Assembly (NCBI GenBank): GCA_903921605.1
Contig: CAIXQV010001136.1
Location: 1-9,130, forward strand
DNA from: an uncultured Planctomycetaceae bacterium
GTDB lineage: Bacteria; Planctomycetota; Planctomycetia; Planctomycetales; Planctomycetaceae
DNA length: 9,130 bases
Direction: 5' to 3'
Shown in pieces: positions 1 to 6,785 of this stretch. A program made the translations under genes and the position numbers. The notes beneath the pieces are model-generated. The model was not told the origin of the DNA and did no database searches. It saw only the letters and a list, made by a program, of their open reading frames with translations. Within the stretch, counting starts at the first letter, position 1. Every line of letters begins with the position of its first letter.

Positions 1-1018
1 CCAATGAGATAACTCGTCCGCCTTTGCGTTCGGTTCCGCGAGGATTCGGGAAGCTGCTGCCCGGCTCGAGGCCCGTAACGTAACCATCTTCAGTGGCCTG
101 AGTATTCTTCCAGAGAATGAACCACGGAAGCGTCGACGTATCAAAACGAACCACGAACGCTCGCTCTGAATTGGCGTCACACAAAACAGCCACGCCTTCG
201 CCGGATGAATCTGTGGCGGCCTTCGTGTAATAGACCTGTTCGGCGTATCCTTTGGTTGGCCCCTGATACAAATTCCACATACTCAGCCCTTCAGCTGCTC
301 GCTCATTACGAGGCGAAACTTCGCTGGAAGCGGTATGACACATGGAACCTTCACCAAGAAACGGTTCACCAATGTTGCAGTGGTAAAGCATTTCCACTTC
401 AGCCGGTTGAGCACCAAGATTGGTAACCACATCGGTCAACTCAAACTCGGCCGAGTCAACCATGGTCGTCAGAGTGGATTCAAGCCGAAGACGTCCTCCA
501 AATAGACAACCTTCGTCAACAACTCCCGTCACTGAAAGTCGATCTGTGTCTACTGTCGCAGTGACTCGATGAGCAGGAATGTTGGCGACGCGTCCATGAA
601 GAGGCAGGAATTGCTCCGAGACGACTTTCCCATTCTCATCCACAATCGTGTCTGTTCCCGGAGCACCATGCCATGCAAGACCGCAACGACAGACGAGTTC
701 ATTGAAGCCGTCCAGCCAGCCGATGCCACCGCGACGCATCTGATCGACAAACGCCGGATTCACGGGACGTTCAACGGGAGAATTCCAGCGAACGGGGACG
801 CCATCGACCTCTCCCTTCCAAACGCCCATACCTCGAGTCGGAAGCAACTGCAGCGACATTCGGCCGTTATTGACGGTCACGACGTCAACGCCATCCGAAA
901 GACCACCCACAAGCCGGTGCATCGAAACACTGGCTGCATTGTTGGCGTTGGAAAGTCGCGAAACGACATCGTGAATACCGAGATCAACATTGAGTAGATC
1001 GTGCTGAACAATTGGCAT
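1..1018 (-). CDS. DUF4432 family aldose 1-epimerase-like protein (3' end cut by window edge)
   Basis: This frame stays open for 339 codons from ATG at 1018 to the left edge, so the C-terminus is missing. The translation starts MPIVQHDLLNVDLGIHDVVS. It contains blocks I associate with DUF4432, the galactose-mutarotase-like family related to E. coli c4013: LLPTRGMGVWKG (residues 58-69), GWLDGFNELVCRCGL (100-114), LPLHGR (138-143), YHCNIGEP (212-219) and GLEPGSSFPNPR (316-327). H141, H213 and E318 are plausible counterparts of the sugar-binding and catalytic residues of mutarotases, but this is inference. There is no signal peptide, so the protein should be cytoplasmic and should bind a sugar or sugar acid. 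The true substrate of the family is unknown to me. GGAG at about 1030-1033 lies 11 bp upstream of the ATG and supports this start. It is the last visible gene of a three-gene minus-strand run, 53 bp after the cupredoxin-like gene. The two plus-strand ORFs across it are shadows. Confidence 0.87.
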   Translation of the reverse strand, partial: MPIVQHDLLNVDLGIHDVVSRLSNANNAASVSMHRLVGGLSDGVDVVTVNNGRMSLQLLPTRGMGVWKGEVDGVPVRWNSPVERPVNPAFVDQMRRGGIGWLDGFNELVCRCGLAWHGAPGTDTIVDENGKVVSEQFLPLHGRVANIPAHRVTATVDTDRLSVTGVVDEGCLFGGRLRLESTLTTMVDSAEFELTDVVTNLGAQPAEVEMLYHCNIGEPFLGEGSMCHTASSEVSPRNERAAEGLSMWNLYQGPTKGYAEQVYYTKAATDSSGEGVAVLCDANSERAFVVRFDTSTLPWFILWKNTQATEDGYVTGLEPGSSFPNPRGTERKGGRVISL

Positions 1019-1071
1019 GACTTCGATTTCTCCAGTAAGAAAGAAAACACTGCTGCAGGAGCAGAGTTCTG

Positions 1072-1854
1072 TTATTTTTTTCCCTTGAACTGTTCCGCTG
1101 CAGCGGTTAACTCACCGAGGTCAAGAGTTTTTGATCCTTCAACTTTGAGCGTCCAAACACCTTTTTCCATCGGAACTGCAGAATCGCCCTGTTTGACATT
1201 CTGCAAGTATCCAGGACGTTCATGCCAGAATTTGAATTTCCACTCACCGGCAGGAACGTTCTTCAACTCAAAGTTCCCATCCGGATCCGTGATGGCCACA
1301 TAAGGATGATCAGAAATAATCAGCCATGCCTTCATCCACGCATGAATGGAACAATCGACCCGTGTTGGCAAAGTCTCGGGCTTTGTAAACTTCTTTTCTA
1401 ACGGCTGAGTCTGAGGAATGATCTCGCTGAACGGCGTTGAACGCCGCACGTAGACTGCGGCATTGTGAGCCACAGAATCCGAATTAGTCAGATGCATCAC
1501 CTGACCGGTCCGAATCGCCAGCATATGCGGTTCGAACCGACAGCCCTTGTTGTCCAGAACAGTGATTTCTTTCGGCGGGACAAGAGAGTCGGGATGGATC
1601 GACAGTTTCTCTTTCGTATCCAGCCAAATTGCCACATAACGTAGACCACGATTGTCCTTGTTCACAATCAGGGACTCATCAATCAGCCCATTCTTACCGC
1701 ACACGTCTGCGTCACGTTCAATTTCCAGCACGACTGGCTCAGGCGCATCACCGCCAAAGACAAGTCGCCCTTTGACCGTTCCCCACTCCTGCGCGAGCGC
1801 AGATGTCGGCAACACGCTGAGACACAGGACGAGACAGCAGCGACAAAGGTTCAT
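1072..1854 (-). CDS. Exported cupredoxin-like protein with C-terminal carboxypeptidase-regulatory-like domain
   Basis: This 260-residue protein begins with a signal peptide. Residues 1-21 are hydrophobic and end in SALA before QE, a good signal peptidase I site. Residues 24-182 resemble the cupredoxin-like (methylamine-utilisation-type) proteins common in planctomycetes. A histidine in SDSVAHNAAVY (H130) and the cluster CSIHAWMKAW (C168, H171, M174) supply the His-Cys-His-Met set expected for a type 1 copper site, although the C-x2-H-x2-M spacing is tighter than in plastocyanin. Residues 182-217 (DHPYVAITDPDGNFELKNVP onward, then WHERPG) look like a short carboxypeptidase-regulatory beta-sandwich. 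Redox or copper binding in the periplasm is inferred. The start is the only ATG ahead of the signal peptide, but no good Shine-Dalgarno sequence precedes it. The gene lies 62 bp after the aldolase and 53 bp before the DUF4432 gene, consistent with one operon. The coding end has a run of seven A residues just before the TAA stop. Confidence 0.88.
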   Translation of the reverse strand: MNLCRCCLVLCLSVLPTSALAQEWGTVKGRLVFGGDAPEPVVLEIERDADVCGKNGLIDESLIVNKDNRGLRYVAIWLDTKEKLSIHPDSLVPPKEITVLDNKGCRFEPHMLAIRTGQVMHLTNSDSVAHNAAVYVRRSTPFSEIIPQTQPLEKKFTKPETLPTRVDCSIHAWMKAWLIISDHPYVAITDPDGNFELKNVPAGEWKFKFWHERPGYLQNVKQGDSAVPMEKGVWTLKVEGSKTLDLGELTAAAEQFKGKK

Positions 1855-1916
1855 CGAAGATCATTCTGTTGGTTGACGACTGAGAAAGAGCACTTGCAGA
1901 CATTCTCAATGGTCCG

Positions 1917-2834
1917 CTAAGAATAAGTTGCGGCCAGAAGTTCGCATGCAGCAACCTTGACTCTGTCGGCCGTCGCCTCTGTCAACCCTGACAGCAAAGG
2001 CAGATGTTTGCCTGTCTCTGCAATGCCAGCCAACGCAACGGCTTCATGCAAAACACGGATCGGATTCACTTCGTTGCGAAGGTTCTCAAGAGGCAGGAAG
2101 ATCTTTCGGATCGCTTCAGCCTTATCATAGTCCCCATCACAAATGGCCTTCAACAAGGTTTGCGACAGTGCAGGATTGACGCAAACGCATCCGGCAGTAA
2201 ATCCATTGAGTCGAAACTTTGTGAGGTGAACCAGAGCAGGTTGTTCACCGATGCCGCTGCAGATCAGTTTCGGATCCACCATCGTCACCAGGCGGGACAA
2301 ATACTCATCGTCAGCCGGATCTTTGCGAACGATCGCATACTTGATGAACGACACCAGTCCGTCGCGAACCAGCTCCGCGGCACCTTCCGGACTGATGTAG
2401 CCTTCTTCTTTGATGTAAAGCACAGCCGGACGATTGATCGCTTCGACAAAGCGTCGAAATCCCGTCATCAAGCCAGCTTCCGTCATGATCGCCTTTGTTG
2501 GCAGCACCATGACCGTGGGATAGGCTGTCTTCTTAAGGACATCCGCCTGATCCATCATTGTCCCATAAGCTGGCCCAACAGACGGAACAACTAAAGTCCC
2601 CTCAGCCGCGACATCCTGCAACATCTCCAGCAAGTCCCCGAACTCACTGGGACGGATGTGGTAAAAGTTGGCGTTACCGCCATACAACAGCATAGAAACG
2701 CCACCAGCTTCGATGTGGCGAATCAGCTTTTCATTCTCCGTTGGGCAGATCTTATCATTGACGCCTCGCGCCAGTGGCGGCACGGCAAGAACCGATCGTC
2801 GGAAATGTTCCGGTTGAAAAGCTGTGGTCTGCAT
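1917..2834 (-). CDS. Dihydrodipicolinate synthase/N-acetylneuraminate lyase family aldolase, not a typical DapA
   Basis: This 305-residue protein has the length and layout of a class I (Schiff-base) TIM-barrel aldolase of the DHDPS/NAL family. The likely Schiff-base lysine is K165 in VSFIKYAIVR. The conserved active-site tyrosine is Y140 in RPAVLYIKEEGYIS. The loop that carries GTTGE in true DapA reads YGGNANFYHI (residues 51-60). The position of the carboxylate-binding arginine of E. coli DapA (five residues after the tyrosine) is glycine 145. The substrate is therefore probably a sugar-derived keto acid or similar compound rather than aspartate semialdehyde plus pyruvate; this is inference. 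The protein has no signal peptide and is cytoplasmic. AGGA lies 6 bp upstream of the ATG at 2834. It is the first gene of a minus-strand run with the cupredoxin-like and DUF4432 genes. Pairing with a mutarotase-like protein fits carbohydrate catabolism. Confidence 0.9.
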   Translation of the reverse strand: MQTTAFQPEHFRRSVLAVPPLARGVNDKICPTENEKLIRHIEAGGVSMLLYGGNANFYHIRPSEFGDLLEMLQDVAAEGTLVVPSVGPAYGTMMDQADVLKKTAYPTVMVLPTKAIMTEAGLMTGFRRFVEAINRPAVLYIKEEGYISPEGAAELVRDGLVSFIKYAIVRKDPADDEYLSRLVTMVDPKLICSGIGEQPALVHLTKFRLNGFTAGCVCVNPALSQTLLKAICDGDYDKAEAIRKIFLPLENLRNEVNPIRVLHEAVALAGIAETGKHLPLLSGLTEATADRVKVAACELLAATYS

Positions 2835-3042
2835 GAGTAATCCTGTTTCGGAGCAAAAAGTGCAAAATTGACGATCGGGGCAGCCTCTGAAGGTTCAGTG
2901 GCAGGATAGCAGCAGAAAAGCAGCGATTCACTCGCAGCAACAAATTTTTCCCGCCAGACACGCAGACCGTCCGAGAACGTCACGCGGCAAAAGTCAGACC
3001 GCTACTCCCCAGCGGCTGATAAAACTCAGATGCAAACCGGCT
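2835..3042. other. Intergenic region upstream of the aldolase operon
   Basis: These 208 bp separate the end of the GNAT gene from the aldolase start, both on the minus strand. The end nearest the GNAT gene holds the T-rich tail of its terminator-like hairpin. The end nearest the aldolase carries the Shine-Dalgarno sequence AGGA. The promoter of the aldolase operon should lie here, but I see no convincing -35/-10 pair. Two short minus-strand ORFs that run across this stretch into the aldolase gene look like shadows. Confidence 0.5.
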
Positions 3043-3061
3043 TCAAGCCGGATCTCGCATC
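3020..3061 (-). terminator. Terminator-like hairpin overlapping the GNAT stop codon
   Basis: On the minus strand CCGGCTTGAAGCCGG (3037-3051) folds into a tight stem whose loop contains the TGA stop of the GNAT gene (3043-3045). Outer arms GATGC (3029-3033) and GCATC (3057-3061) can extend it after an internal loop. The downstream RNA reads TTTGCATCTGAGTTTT, a broken U-rich tail. This fits a rho-independent terminator closing the oleC-GNAT pair. The tail is imperfect, so the call is moderate. Confidence 0.5.
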
Positions 3062-3441
3062 CAGCAGGAATCATGCGGCACCATGCCAATATGCGGGTAG
3101 TAGGATCTCGCTTTGGGAGCGGCGATCAGAATCAGGCGAGTCATCAAACCAGCCGCCTCATGAGTCCGCTCAATCAGCTTACGGCCAATTCCTTGCTTCT
3201 GACAGGACTCATCGACGGCAAGATCTGACAGGTAAGTGCAGAAAGCAAAATCCGTGATCGCTCGACTCACGCCAACCAGCCGTCCATTCGAACGAGCAGT
3301 CACGATGAGATCAGCATTCTTCAACATCGACTCAATGCGCTCACGATCATCGACAGGCCGCCGCTCACCCAGTGTTGAACGAACGAGCACGTCGATGAAT
3401 TCCTCTGCGGAAAGCTGTGGCTCCAACTGATAATCGATCAT
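3043..3441 (-). CDS. GNAT family N-acetyltransferase
   Basis: This encodes 132 residues from the ATG at 3441, typical for a minimal GNAT domain. The acetyl-CoA pyrophosphate-binding motif A is visible as [20 protein letters not shown], with the Q-x-x-G-x-G loop QKQGIG at about residues 82-87. Motif B follows as [18 protein letters not shown], where the YYPHIGM segment is the usual C-terminal strand that packs on the cofactor. The enzyme would acetylate an amine of a small molecule or protein; the acceptor cannot be predicted. An in-frame TTG at 3447 would add two residues, but GGAG at 3451-3454 is 9 bp from the ATG and only 3 bp from the TTG, so the ATG is preferred. The gene starts 20 bp after the OleC-like gene stop and its Shine-Dalgarno sequence lies in that gap, so the two are almost certainly co-transcribed. 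The stop codon sits inside a hairpin. Confidence 0.9.
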   Translation of the reverse strand: MIDYQLEPQLSAEEFIDVLVRSTLGERRPVDDRERIESMLKNADLIVTARSNGRLVGVSRAITDFAFCTYLSDLAVDESCQKQGIGRKLIERTHEAAGLMTRLILIAAPKARSYYPHIGMVPHDSCWMRDPA

Positions 3442-3461
3442 GATCAAAGTCTCCGATTCAT

Positions 3462-5144
3462 TCAGTTCTCCAGATCCACATTGCGCAAGGCTTTCGTCGC
3501 CCAGACCGCCAGAGCTTCCCGATTGATTTTGACGTTGTGTCGCGTATCGACCGGCAGGGAACGATGAAACAAGATTTGCCTGATCCCAGCCGCCAGTGGG
3601 TTCTCACTGCCAAGCTTCAGCAACTCCTGACGCAACACAGCACTGCCTGCAGAATTCGTTAGAAACTGCTCAGCTTCCGGTTCTGCGACGATCACAGGCG
3701 TCTGCCGTCCTTTTTCACCGACCCCAACCAGCGCCGTGCGATAGATGCGAGGATGGTTGTTAAAAATCGCTTCACAGCAGACAGAATACATCGGGCCGGT
3801 TTTCGGAAACACGATATGAGCTTTGCGTCCGCAAAACCAAAGCCGACCATGCTCATCGAGATATCCAACGTCTCCCATACGATGCCAGAATGATTCGCCA
3901 TCTCGAATCTTAGCCGCAGCCGTCGCGTCAGGCCGGCGAAAATACTCGCGAGTCGCCACGGGACCGCGAACAATGATTTCGCCGATTTCGCCCTGTGGAA
4001 TTGTTCTTGTAAGACCAATATCTGACAGCACATCAAATGAAGTCGCAATAATGCGAACCTCCATTCTGTCAAAGACCGTACCCACACAGGTCCCGCGTCC
4101 TGTCGCAGTTAACGCGGCAGTTTCGTTCAGAACCGTTCGCCCGCCGATGGAGGCCACTGGCAAACATTCGGTCGCGCCATAGGGCGTATAGACATCCGCC
4201 TGCGGCAACAATGCTGACGTCATACGCTGCAGAACATGAATCGGAACCGGAGCCCCCGCGGAGAGCACTCTACGAACAGTTGGAAGTTTCAAACCCCGCT
4301 CTTCACAGTATCGTCCAACACGATTCCACAAGGCCGGTGAACCATACGCCTGTGTCACTCCCTGGCTGCGAATGGCTTCCAGAATCTTTTCCGGGTCAAC
4401 TTTCGCAGGACGCGTGGGATCCATTTCCGGAATCACGGTTGTCATCTGCATCGCCAGATTGAACAAGGCAAACAGTGGAAATCCTGGCAGATCAATTTCG
4501 CCGGACTCAGGCTTGTAATGTCCCTGAATCAAATCCACCTGAGCATCGAACATCCCGTGTTCGTAGAGAACTCCTTTAGGCGGACCAGTGCTGCCACTGG
4601 TGAAGATAATTGCGGCAGAATCTGTCGCTTTCGTTTCCGGCAGAGGTTCGCTGGACTGCCGCCCGATGGCAATCACCTCCGGCAGACTGGGGCAGCCAAG
4701 CGAGCGACGCTGCGATCCCACGATCACGTTTAGTCTGGAATTCCGATATCTCCACGGCATCAGTTTGCGAATGATGTGAACCGGCCTGATGGCGACAAAT
4801 CCATCGGGATCAACCGTATCAAGGCATCGGAGTACGCTGCCCTTACCCATGCCAGGATCAATCAGCGTACAAACCGCGCCGGTGCGAAAGATCGCAAATG
4901 TCAGAGCGATGAACTCAATCGATGGCCGAACCATCAACACAATACGATGACCCGGCCGCACTCCGATGGCAACCAATCCTCTAGCGATCGCATCAACCTC
5001 CTCATCCAGTTCCCGAAACGTCAGATGCGTCCACGCAACTCGACCCATCGAGTCACGCGACTCCGGAAACACGACCGCTCGCTGATGAGGAACGGACTCT
5101 GCCGACTTCCGCAGGCGGTCCGCAATATTCAGAGAAATGAACAT
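3462..5144 (-). CDS. OleC-like fatty acid/beta-hydroxy acid AMP ligase (acyl-adenylating enzyme)
   Basis: This 560-residue cytoplasmic protein belongs to the ANL superfamily of acyl-CoA synthetases and luciferase-like enzymes. Residue numbers count from the ATG at 5144. The phosphate-binding A3 loop is [12 protein letters not shown] (180-191), A5 is YGATE (322-326), A7 is GDVGYLD (424-430), A8 is GRKAHIV (439-445), and the C-terminal catalytic lysine is probably K539 in [13 protein letters not shown]. The NIADRL start and the RHNxKI tail resemble OleC, which adenylates 2-alkyl-3-hydroxy acids and closes them to beta-lactones in long-chain olefin synthesis. Related proteins are annotated fatty acid CoA ligase or 'peptide synthase'. 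No oleA, oleB or oleD is in the window, so olefin synthesis is not established. An in-frame ATG at 5222 adds 26 residues that are unlike the family and lack a Shine-Dalgarno sequence. The 5144 start has GGTG at a usable distance and begins just before the conserved domain. The GNAT gene follows 20 bp downstream. Confidence 0.88.
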   Translation of the reverse strand: MFISLNIADRLRKSAESVPHQRAVVFPESRDSMGRVAWTHLTFRELDEEVDAIARGLVAIGVRPGHRIVLMVRPSIEFIALTFAIFRTGAVCTLIDPGMGKGSVLRCLDTVDPDGFVAIRPVHIIRKLMPWRYRNSRLNVIVGSQRRSLGCPSLPEVIAIGRQSSEPLPETKATDSAAIIFTSGSTGPPKGVLYEHGMFDAQVDLIQGHYKPESGEIDLPGFPLFALFNLAMQMTTVIPEMDPTRPAKVDPEKILEAIRSQGVTQAYGSPALWNRVGRYCEERGLKLPTVRRVLSAGAPVPIHVLQRMTSALLPQADVYTPYGATECLPVASIGGRTVLNETAALTATGRGTCVGTVFDRMEVRIIATSFDVLSDIGLTRTIPQGEIGEIIVRGPVATREYFRRPDATAAAKIRDGESFWHRMGDVGYLDEHGRLWFCGRKAHIVFPKTGPMYSVCCEAIFNNHPRIYRTALVGVGEKGRQTPVIVAEPEAEQFLTNSAGSAVLRQELLKLGSENPLAAGIRQILFHRSLPVDTRHNVKINREALAVWATKALRNVDLEN

Positions 5145-5244
5145 AAAGAACGACACCACAATTCTTAGAGCGATCAGAGATCGACAAGCCTCGGCGACTT
5201 CCAACACTGAGCCCCGATACATCGACTTAATCGTTTACGTACGG

Positions 5245-5259
5245 CGTCAAACTTTGACG
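5245..5259. promoter_or_regulatory. Operator-like perfect palindrome upstream of the oleC-like gene
   Basis: CGTCAAACTTTGACG is a perfect inverted repeat with two 7 bp arms around one central base. It lies 100 bp upstream of the preferred oleC-like start (22 bp upstream of the alternative start). Its size and symmetry fit a dimeric transcription-factor site. No regulator gene is nearby, so the binding protein is unknown. Confidence 0.4.
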
Positions 5260-5384
5260 ACTGCGGCAGGATGACCGATCATACGATGATGTCAAACCCG
5301 GGAGACTTTCTGGCCTTTGCCGGATTAATCAAACAGAATCGTGAGAGACCTCTAAACCCGCAATAATTGCCACTTCACATTGCG

Positions 5385-5402
5385 CCGGAATCATGACTCC
5401 GG
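5385..5402. promoter_or_regulatory. Operator-like near-perfect palindrome
   Basis: CCGGAATCATGACTCCGG is an 18 bp inverted repeat with one mismatched pair, centred on TCATGA. It lies mid-way in the divergent intergenic region, away from any coding sequence. It may be a regulator binding site or part of an RNA hairpin. The functional assignment is inference. Confidence 0.3.
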
Positions 5403-5442
5403 GACGATGAATATGGGCCGAGTCGTTTGTTCAGCATCCTGT

Positions 5443-5532
5443 CTATTCTCTCCACATTTCGCTGATTTCTCTTCGAAGCTGCCCATTGGTGGTGCTATCA
5501 CCACGGACATTTCTGACGCGTTGGAGATGCAT
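5443..5532 (-). CDS. Possible 29-residue small ORF with strong ribosome binding site
   Basis: The sequence GGAGGAGAGG (5536-5545 on the minus strand) precedes an ATG at 5532 by 3 bp, and its first GGAGG lies 8 bp from the ATG. This is the best-looking Shine-Dalgarno sequence in the window. The ORF is MHLQRVRNVRGDSTTNGQLR followed by REISEMWRE and TAG at 5443-5445. The peptide has no signal or membrane segment and I do not recognise it. It lies about 300 bp upstream of the oleC-like gene on the same strand, so a leader peptide is conceivable. A purine-rich tract can arise by chance, so confidence is low. Confidence 0.2.
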   Translation of the reverse strand: MHLQRVRNVRGDSTTNGQLRREISEMWRE

Positions 5533-5595
5533 TTTCCTCTCCTCCTGCAGTCAGCATGCCGCAGGGCCGTCAGGTTGAATTCAGAATCGTTATGA

Positions 5596-5619
5596 AGTTC
5601 TGCGTGGGCCCGCAGAACT
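5596..5619. repeat. Perfect 9 bp stem-loop
   Basis: AGTTCTGCG (5596-5604) and CGCAGAACT (5611-5619) form a perfect 9 bp stem closed by the 6-base loop TGGGCC. There is no T-run on either side, so it does not look like a standard terminator. It may mark a transcript end, an RNA leader structure or a protein-binding site. Confidence 0.45.
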
Positions 5620-5748
5620 CCGGTTGGAGGCAGATTGCGCGATCGTCTTGGTCTGCGTCTTAAACGAAACCGGAAGGGATTTCGGCGAATCAACCCAACA
5701 TGACGACCACGGCAACCTGAGTGTCGGGTCAACGGTGTTTGTGCGGTA

Positions 5749-5776
5749 ACTTTGACTGGGCAGGACTGATCAAAGT
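5749..5776. repeat. 7 bp inverted repeat just upstream of the DUF1571 gene
   Basis: ACTTTGA (5749-5755) and TCAAAGT (5770-5776) are inverted around 14 bases and end 28 bp before the DUF1571 start codon. The 9-mer AACTTTGAC here (5748-5756) also occurs in the palindrome at 5245-5259 on the other side of the intergenic region. It could be an operator or a 5' leader hairpin. Confidence 0.3.
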
Positions 5777-5804
5777 GCCGTTCCCCAAAAGAGGTGTGTT
5801 CCCG

Positions 5805-6785
5805 ATGGCGCGACTCTGTCCCCGCAAGAATTCCCGACGATCCAATTTTCTCGCACTGAGCGTTTCGGCGATCAGTCTTGGCGTAATCTTCTGTAGTTTT
5901 GACCCTGTCCCGGCCGGTGAAGAAATCGGTCGATCTGAAGTGTCCTCTGACAACGTTCCGCTGCCACCGGGAGCAATTGCTTCGGCTGAATCTGTGGAGC
6001 TGCCGACGACTACGGTCAGTGAAGAAGCCGGTACCCCCGCAACCAGGGCTGGCGGGATGATTCTGAACAACGATGATGCTCTCAAGTTCTCTCTGCTCAT
6101 GATTCAGGATGGTCAACGATTCATCGAGAATGTCGACGCTTACTCGGTTGTGTTCAACAAGCAGGAACGCATTCAGGGCGACCTTAGTGAAACTCAGACA
6201 ATTGATTTGAAGGTCCGGCACTTACCTTCGTTCGGCATCTACATGAAATGGAAGAACGGCGATACTGGCCGTCAGTTGCTTTATAACGAAGACTACGAAG
6301 ATAAGAAGATGTGCGTGAAACTGGGCGGGTTCAAAGGTCGCCTGCTGCCAGCAATCAAACTTGAACCGACTAGCCCGGAAGCCATGGCTCAGGCCCGATA
6401 CCCGGTGACAGAAGCCGGTATCCTCGGAATGCTTAAACTGCTGGTTTTCCATCGCCAGAACGATATCAAGAATGGCCAGGGCGTGCGATGCGTGCGACTG
6501 GAAGACACAGAGTTCGATGATCGAAAATGCTATTGCTTCCTGTACGAATACGAATCACCGGAGTTCAACAAGACCTACCGCAAAAGCCTGCTGATGCTGG
6601 ATGCCCGGTACCATGTTCCTCTTCGAGTGATCAATCATACCTGGACTGAGAATTCCGAAGGGCTGACAGCCACAGAACTGGATGAACAAACTCTTATAGA
6701 GGACTACTCATTCCTGAACATTGATTTCGGAAAAGAAATGGTGACCATCGACTTCAGTCGGGACAATCCCGCCTACCGCATGTAG
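5805..6785 (+). CDS. Exported DUF1571 domain protein
   Basis: This 326-residue protein has a basic N-terminus (MARLCPRKNSRRSNF) and a hydrophobic core at about residues 14-31. A likely signal peptidase I site follows near PVPAGEE (35-41), so it should be exported to the periplasm or cell surface. Residues 40-85 are a low-complexity acidic and proline-rich linker. Residues 92-326 match the DUF1571 pattern I know from planctomycetes: DAYSVVFNKQERIQGDL (111-127), a VRHLPSFGIYMKW strand (137-149), LLYNEDYEDKK (158-168), RYPVTEAGILGML (198-210) and a C-terminal DFSRDNPAYRM (316-326). The molecular function of the family is unknown. The fold may be a lipid-binding, LolA-like beta-sheet, which is speculation. 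A longer frame from 5721 exists, but the ATG at 5805 has AGAGGTG 8 bp upstream and begins directly at the signal peptide, so it is preferred. It stands alone, divergent from the oleC-like gene, and ends in a strong terminator. Confidence 0.92.
   Translation: MARLCPRKNSRRSNFLALSVSAISLGVIFCSFDPVPAGEEIGRSEVSSDNVPLPPGAIASAESVELPTTTVSEEAGTPATRAGGMILNNDDALKFSLLMIQDGQRFIENVDAYSVVFNKQERIQGDLSETQTIDLKVRHLPSFGIYMKWKNGDTGRQLLYNEDYEDKKMCVKLGGFKGRLLPAIKLEPTSPEAMAQARYPVTEAGILGMLKLLVFHRQNDIKNGQGVRCVRLEDTEFDDRKCYCFLYEYESPEFNKTYRKSLLMLDARYHVPLRVINHTWTENSEGLTATELDEQTLIEDYSFLNIDFGKEMVTIDFSRDNPAYRM

Larger units (their letters stand above)
5145..5804. other. Divergent intergenic region between the oleC-like and DUF1571 genes
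   Basis: About 660 bp separate two divergently read genes. I see no convincing full-length gene here. The region holds a perfect 15 bp palindrome (5245-5259), an 18 bp near-palindrome (5385-5402), a 6 bp hairpin GTGGTG/CACCAC (5489-5504), a 9 bp hairpin (5596-5619) and a 7 bp inverted repeat just ahead of the DUF1571 gene (5749-5776). It also contains a 29-codon minus-strand ORF with a strong Shine-Dalgarno sequence. Both promoters should lie here, but I could not assign -35/-10 elements with confidence. A minus-strand ORF spanning 5391-6221 runs antisense through the DUF1571 gene and has a low-complexity, arginine-rich translation, so I treat it as a shadow. Confidence 0.6.

Noticed and set aside
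205..426. 73-codon plus-strand ORF
   Set aside because: It is antisense to the same DUF4432 gene and has no ribosome binding site or recognisable motif.
569..997. 142-codon plus-strand ORF
   Set aside because: It lies opposite the DUF4432 gene, whose frame is open for over 1 kb and carries recognisable family motifs. The plus-strand translation has no family character.
2004..2594. 196-codon plus-strand ORF
   Set aside because: It is a shadow antisense to the aldolase gene, which has clear active-site motifs.
5145..5222. N-terminal extension of the OleC-like protein to the ATG at 5222
   Set aside because: The extra 26 residues do not resemble the family, and no Shine-Dalgarno sequence precedes that ATG. 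It cannot be fully excluded.
5721..5804. N-terminal extension of the DUF1571 protein to 5721
   Set aside because: The extension precedes a well-formed signal peptide, and the internal ATG at 5805 has a good Shine-Dalgarno sequence 8 bp away.
5391..6221. 276-codon minus-strand ORF
   Set aside because: It runs antisense through the signal peptide and N-terminal half of the DUF1571 gene. Its arginine-rich, low-complexity translation looks like an antisense frame.
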